Origin: Laspinema palackyanum D2a
Lineage (GTDB): Bacteria; Cyanobacteriota; Cyanobacteriia; Cyanobacteriales; Laspinemataceae
DNA length: 64,000 bases
Direction of reading: 5' to 3'
Assembly (NCBI GenBank): GCA_025370845.1
Contig: JAMXFF010000008.1
Span: 1-64,000 of the forward strand
Position 1 is the stretch's first letter. Every line of letters starts with the position of its first letter. The position numbers and the translations under genes were made by a program. The notes below the pieces were generated by a model. It ran no database searches, was not told the DNA's origin, and saw only the letters and a list, made by a program, of their open reading frames with translations. This document shows, one piece after another, positions 63,731 through 64,000 of the stretch.

Positions 63731-64000
63731 TCTCAATCAACCACCCCTCACCCCATCCGTTTCTGATTGGATTATTGGGGAGCATTATTTGTTCAATTGG
63801 GGCGTGGTGGGTGGCGGAGAAATTGATTAAGTGCAGGAAAAATAAATCGGATAAAAAACGGTCAAATGAATCCTCAGAATTGTAGGGCAGTGTCCATTTT
63901 AATATCGGTGGGCAGTGCTACTCTAGCTACTGCCCACCCTACTCGGCTGATTCAAAAGCGGCGAGCGCAGCCCAATGAACGGGAGTAAGAAACCCGGTTT
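63731..64000. other. Downstream of hsdS: inverted repeat and family C at window edge
   Basis: GGTGGGCAGT (63907-63916) pairs with ACTGCCCACC (63929-63938), a possible terminator without a T run. AGAAACCCGGTTT at 63988-64000 is the start of another family C unit cut by the window end. No gene was seen. Confidence 0.5.

Overview
The window is cyanobacterial chromosome. The octamer GCGATCGC (HIP1) is scattered through nearly every gene, and many genes belong to families largely restricted to cyanobacteria and plastids (DUF2358, DUF1997, DUF4079). Kinase, CHAT, TPR, ankyrin and HEAT-repeat proteins, toxin-antitoxin pairs and short dispersed hairpin repeats are abundant, which suggests a large-genome filamentous form such as an Oscillatoriales member. 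The genus is not decidable from this sequence. No rRNA, tRNA or CRISPR array was seen.

Layout. 1-7.5 kb: a nucleoside (guanine-type) deaminase, a PIN/TRAM membrane protein, hemW, a decayed glycosyltransferase fragment, a hexapeptide acyltransferase and a membrane Ser/Thr kinase. 7.6-15.1 kb is an accessory island: a VapC/AbrB pair, a broken antitoxin, a VapC/Phd pair, a two-gene conflict-type operon (Trypco1 protein plus a trypsin-NACHT-HEAT protein), and a Panacea antitoxin paired with an unrecognised candidate toxin. 15.3-21 kb, minus strand: the chaperone cluster grpE-dnaK-dnaJ-tusA-like-rsgA, its last three genes overlapping by 4 nt. 22-24.8 kb: a small membrane protein, a 40-codon single-span peptide and purH. 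24.9-29.3 kb: four adjacent oxygenase-fold proteins (two JmjC/cupin_8, two prolyl-4-hydroxylase-like). Three of them share a new-looking N-terminal domain, and one has lost its iron-binding histidines. 29.5-34.4 kb: a TPR-CHAT protease, a small acidic protein overlapping it by 4 nt, and a coiled-coil protein with two C-terminal membrane segments, which together look like a protease-effector operon. 34.6-54.9 kb is mostly housekeeping: an MFS transporter, DUF1206, a hotdog thioesterase, uvrA, DUF2358, ankyrin, DUF4079, DUF1997, an atypical SDR, a lysozyme-like hydrolase, an M48 protease, a kinase-TPR protein and a SagB-type oxidoreductase. 54.9-64 kb is a second accessory island: three toxin-antitoxin pairs, repeated decayed 5' ends of a TPR-CHAT-type gene, and a complete type I restriction-modification system (hsdR-hsdM-hsdS).

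At least four families of short hairpin repeats run through the intergenic spaces: AACGACTGAAGTCGTT with a GTAGTAAC flank; the GGCGGGGG/CCCCCGCC plus AGTCGGTT element; AGAAACCSGGTTTCT; and GGCTTTGTCCGTATAGCC. They form tandem arrays, MITE-like inverted-repeat elements and, in one case, the stop codon of a kinase gene. The strongest candidates for poorly described biology are the trypsin-NACHT-HEAT/Trypco1 operon beside the PanA pair, the TPR-CHAT three-gene operon, and the oxygenase cluster with the shared N-terminal domain. All functional statements rest on motifs read by eye; no database search was run.
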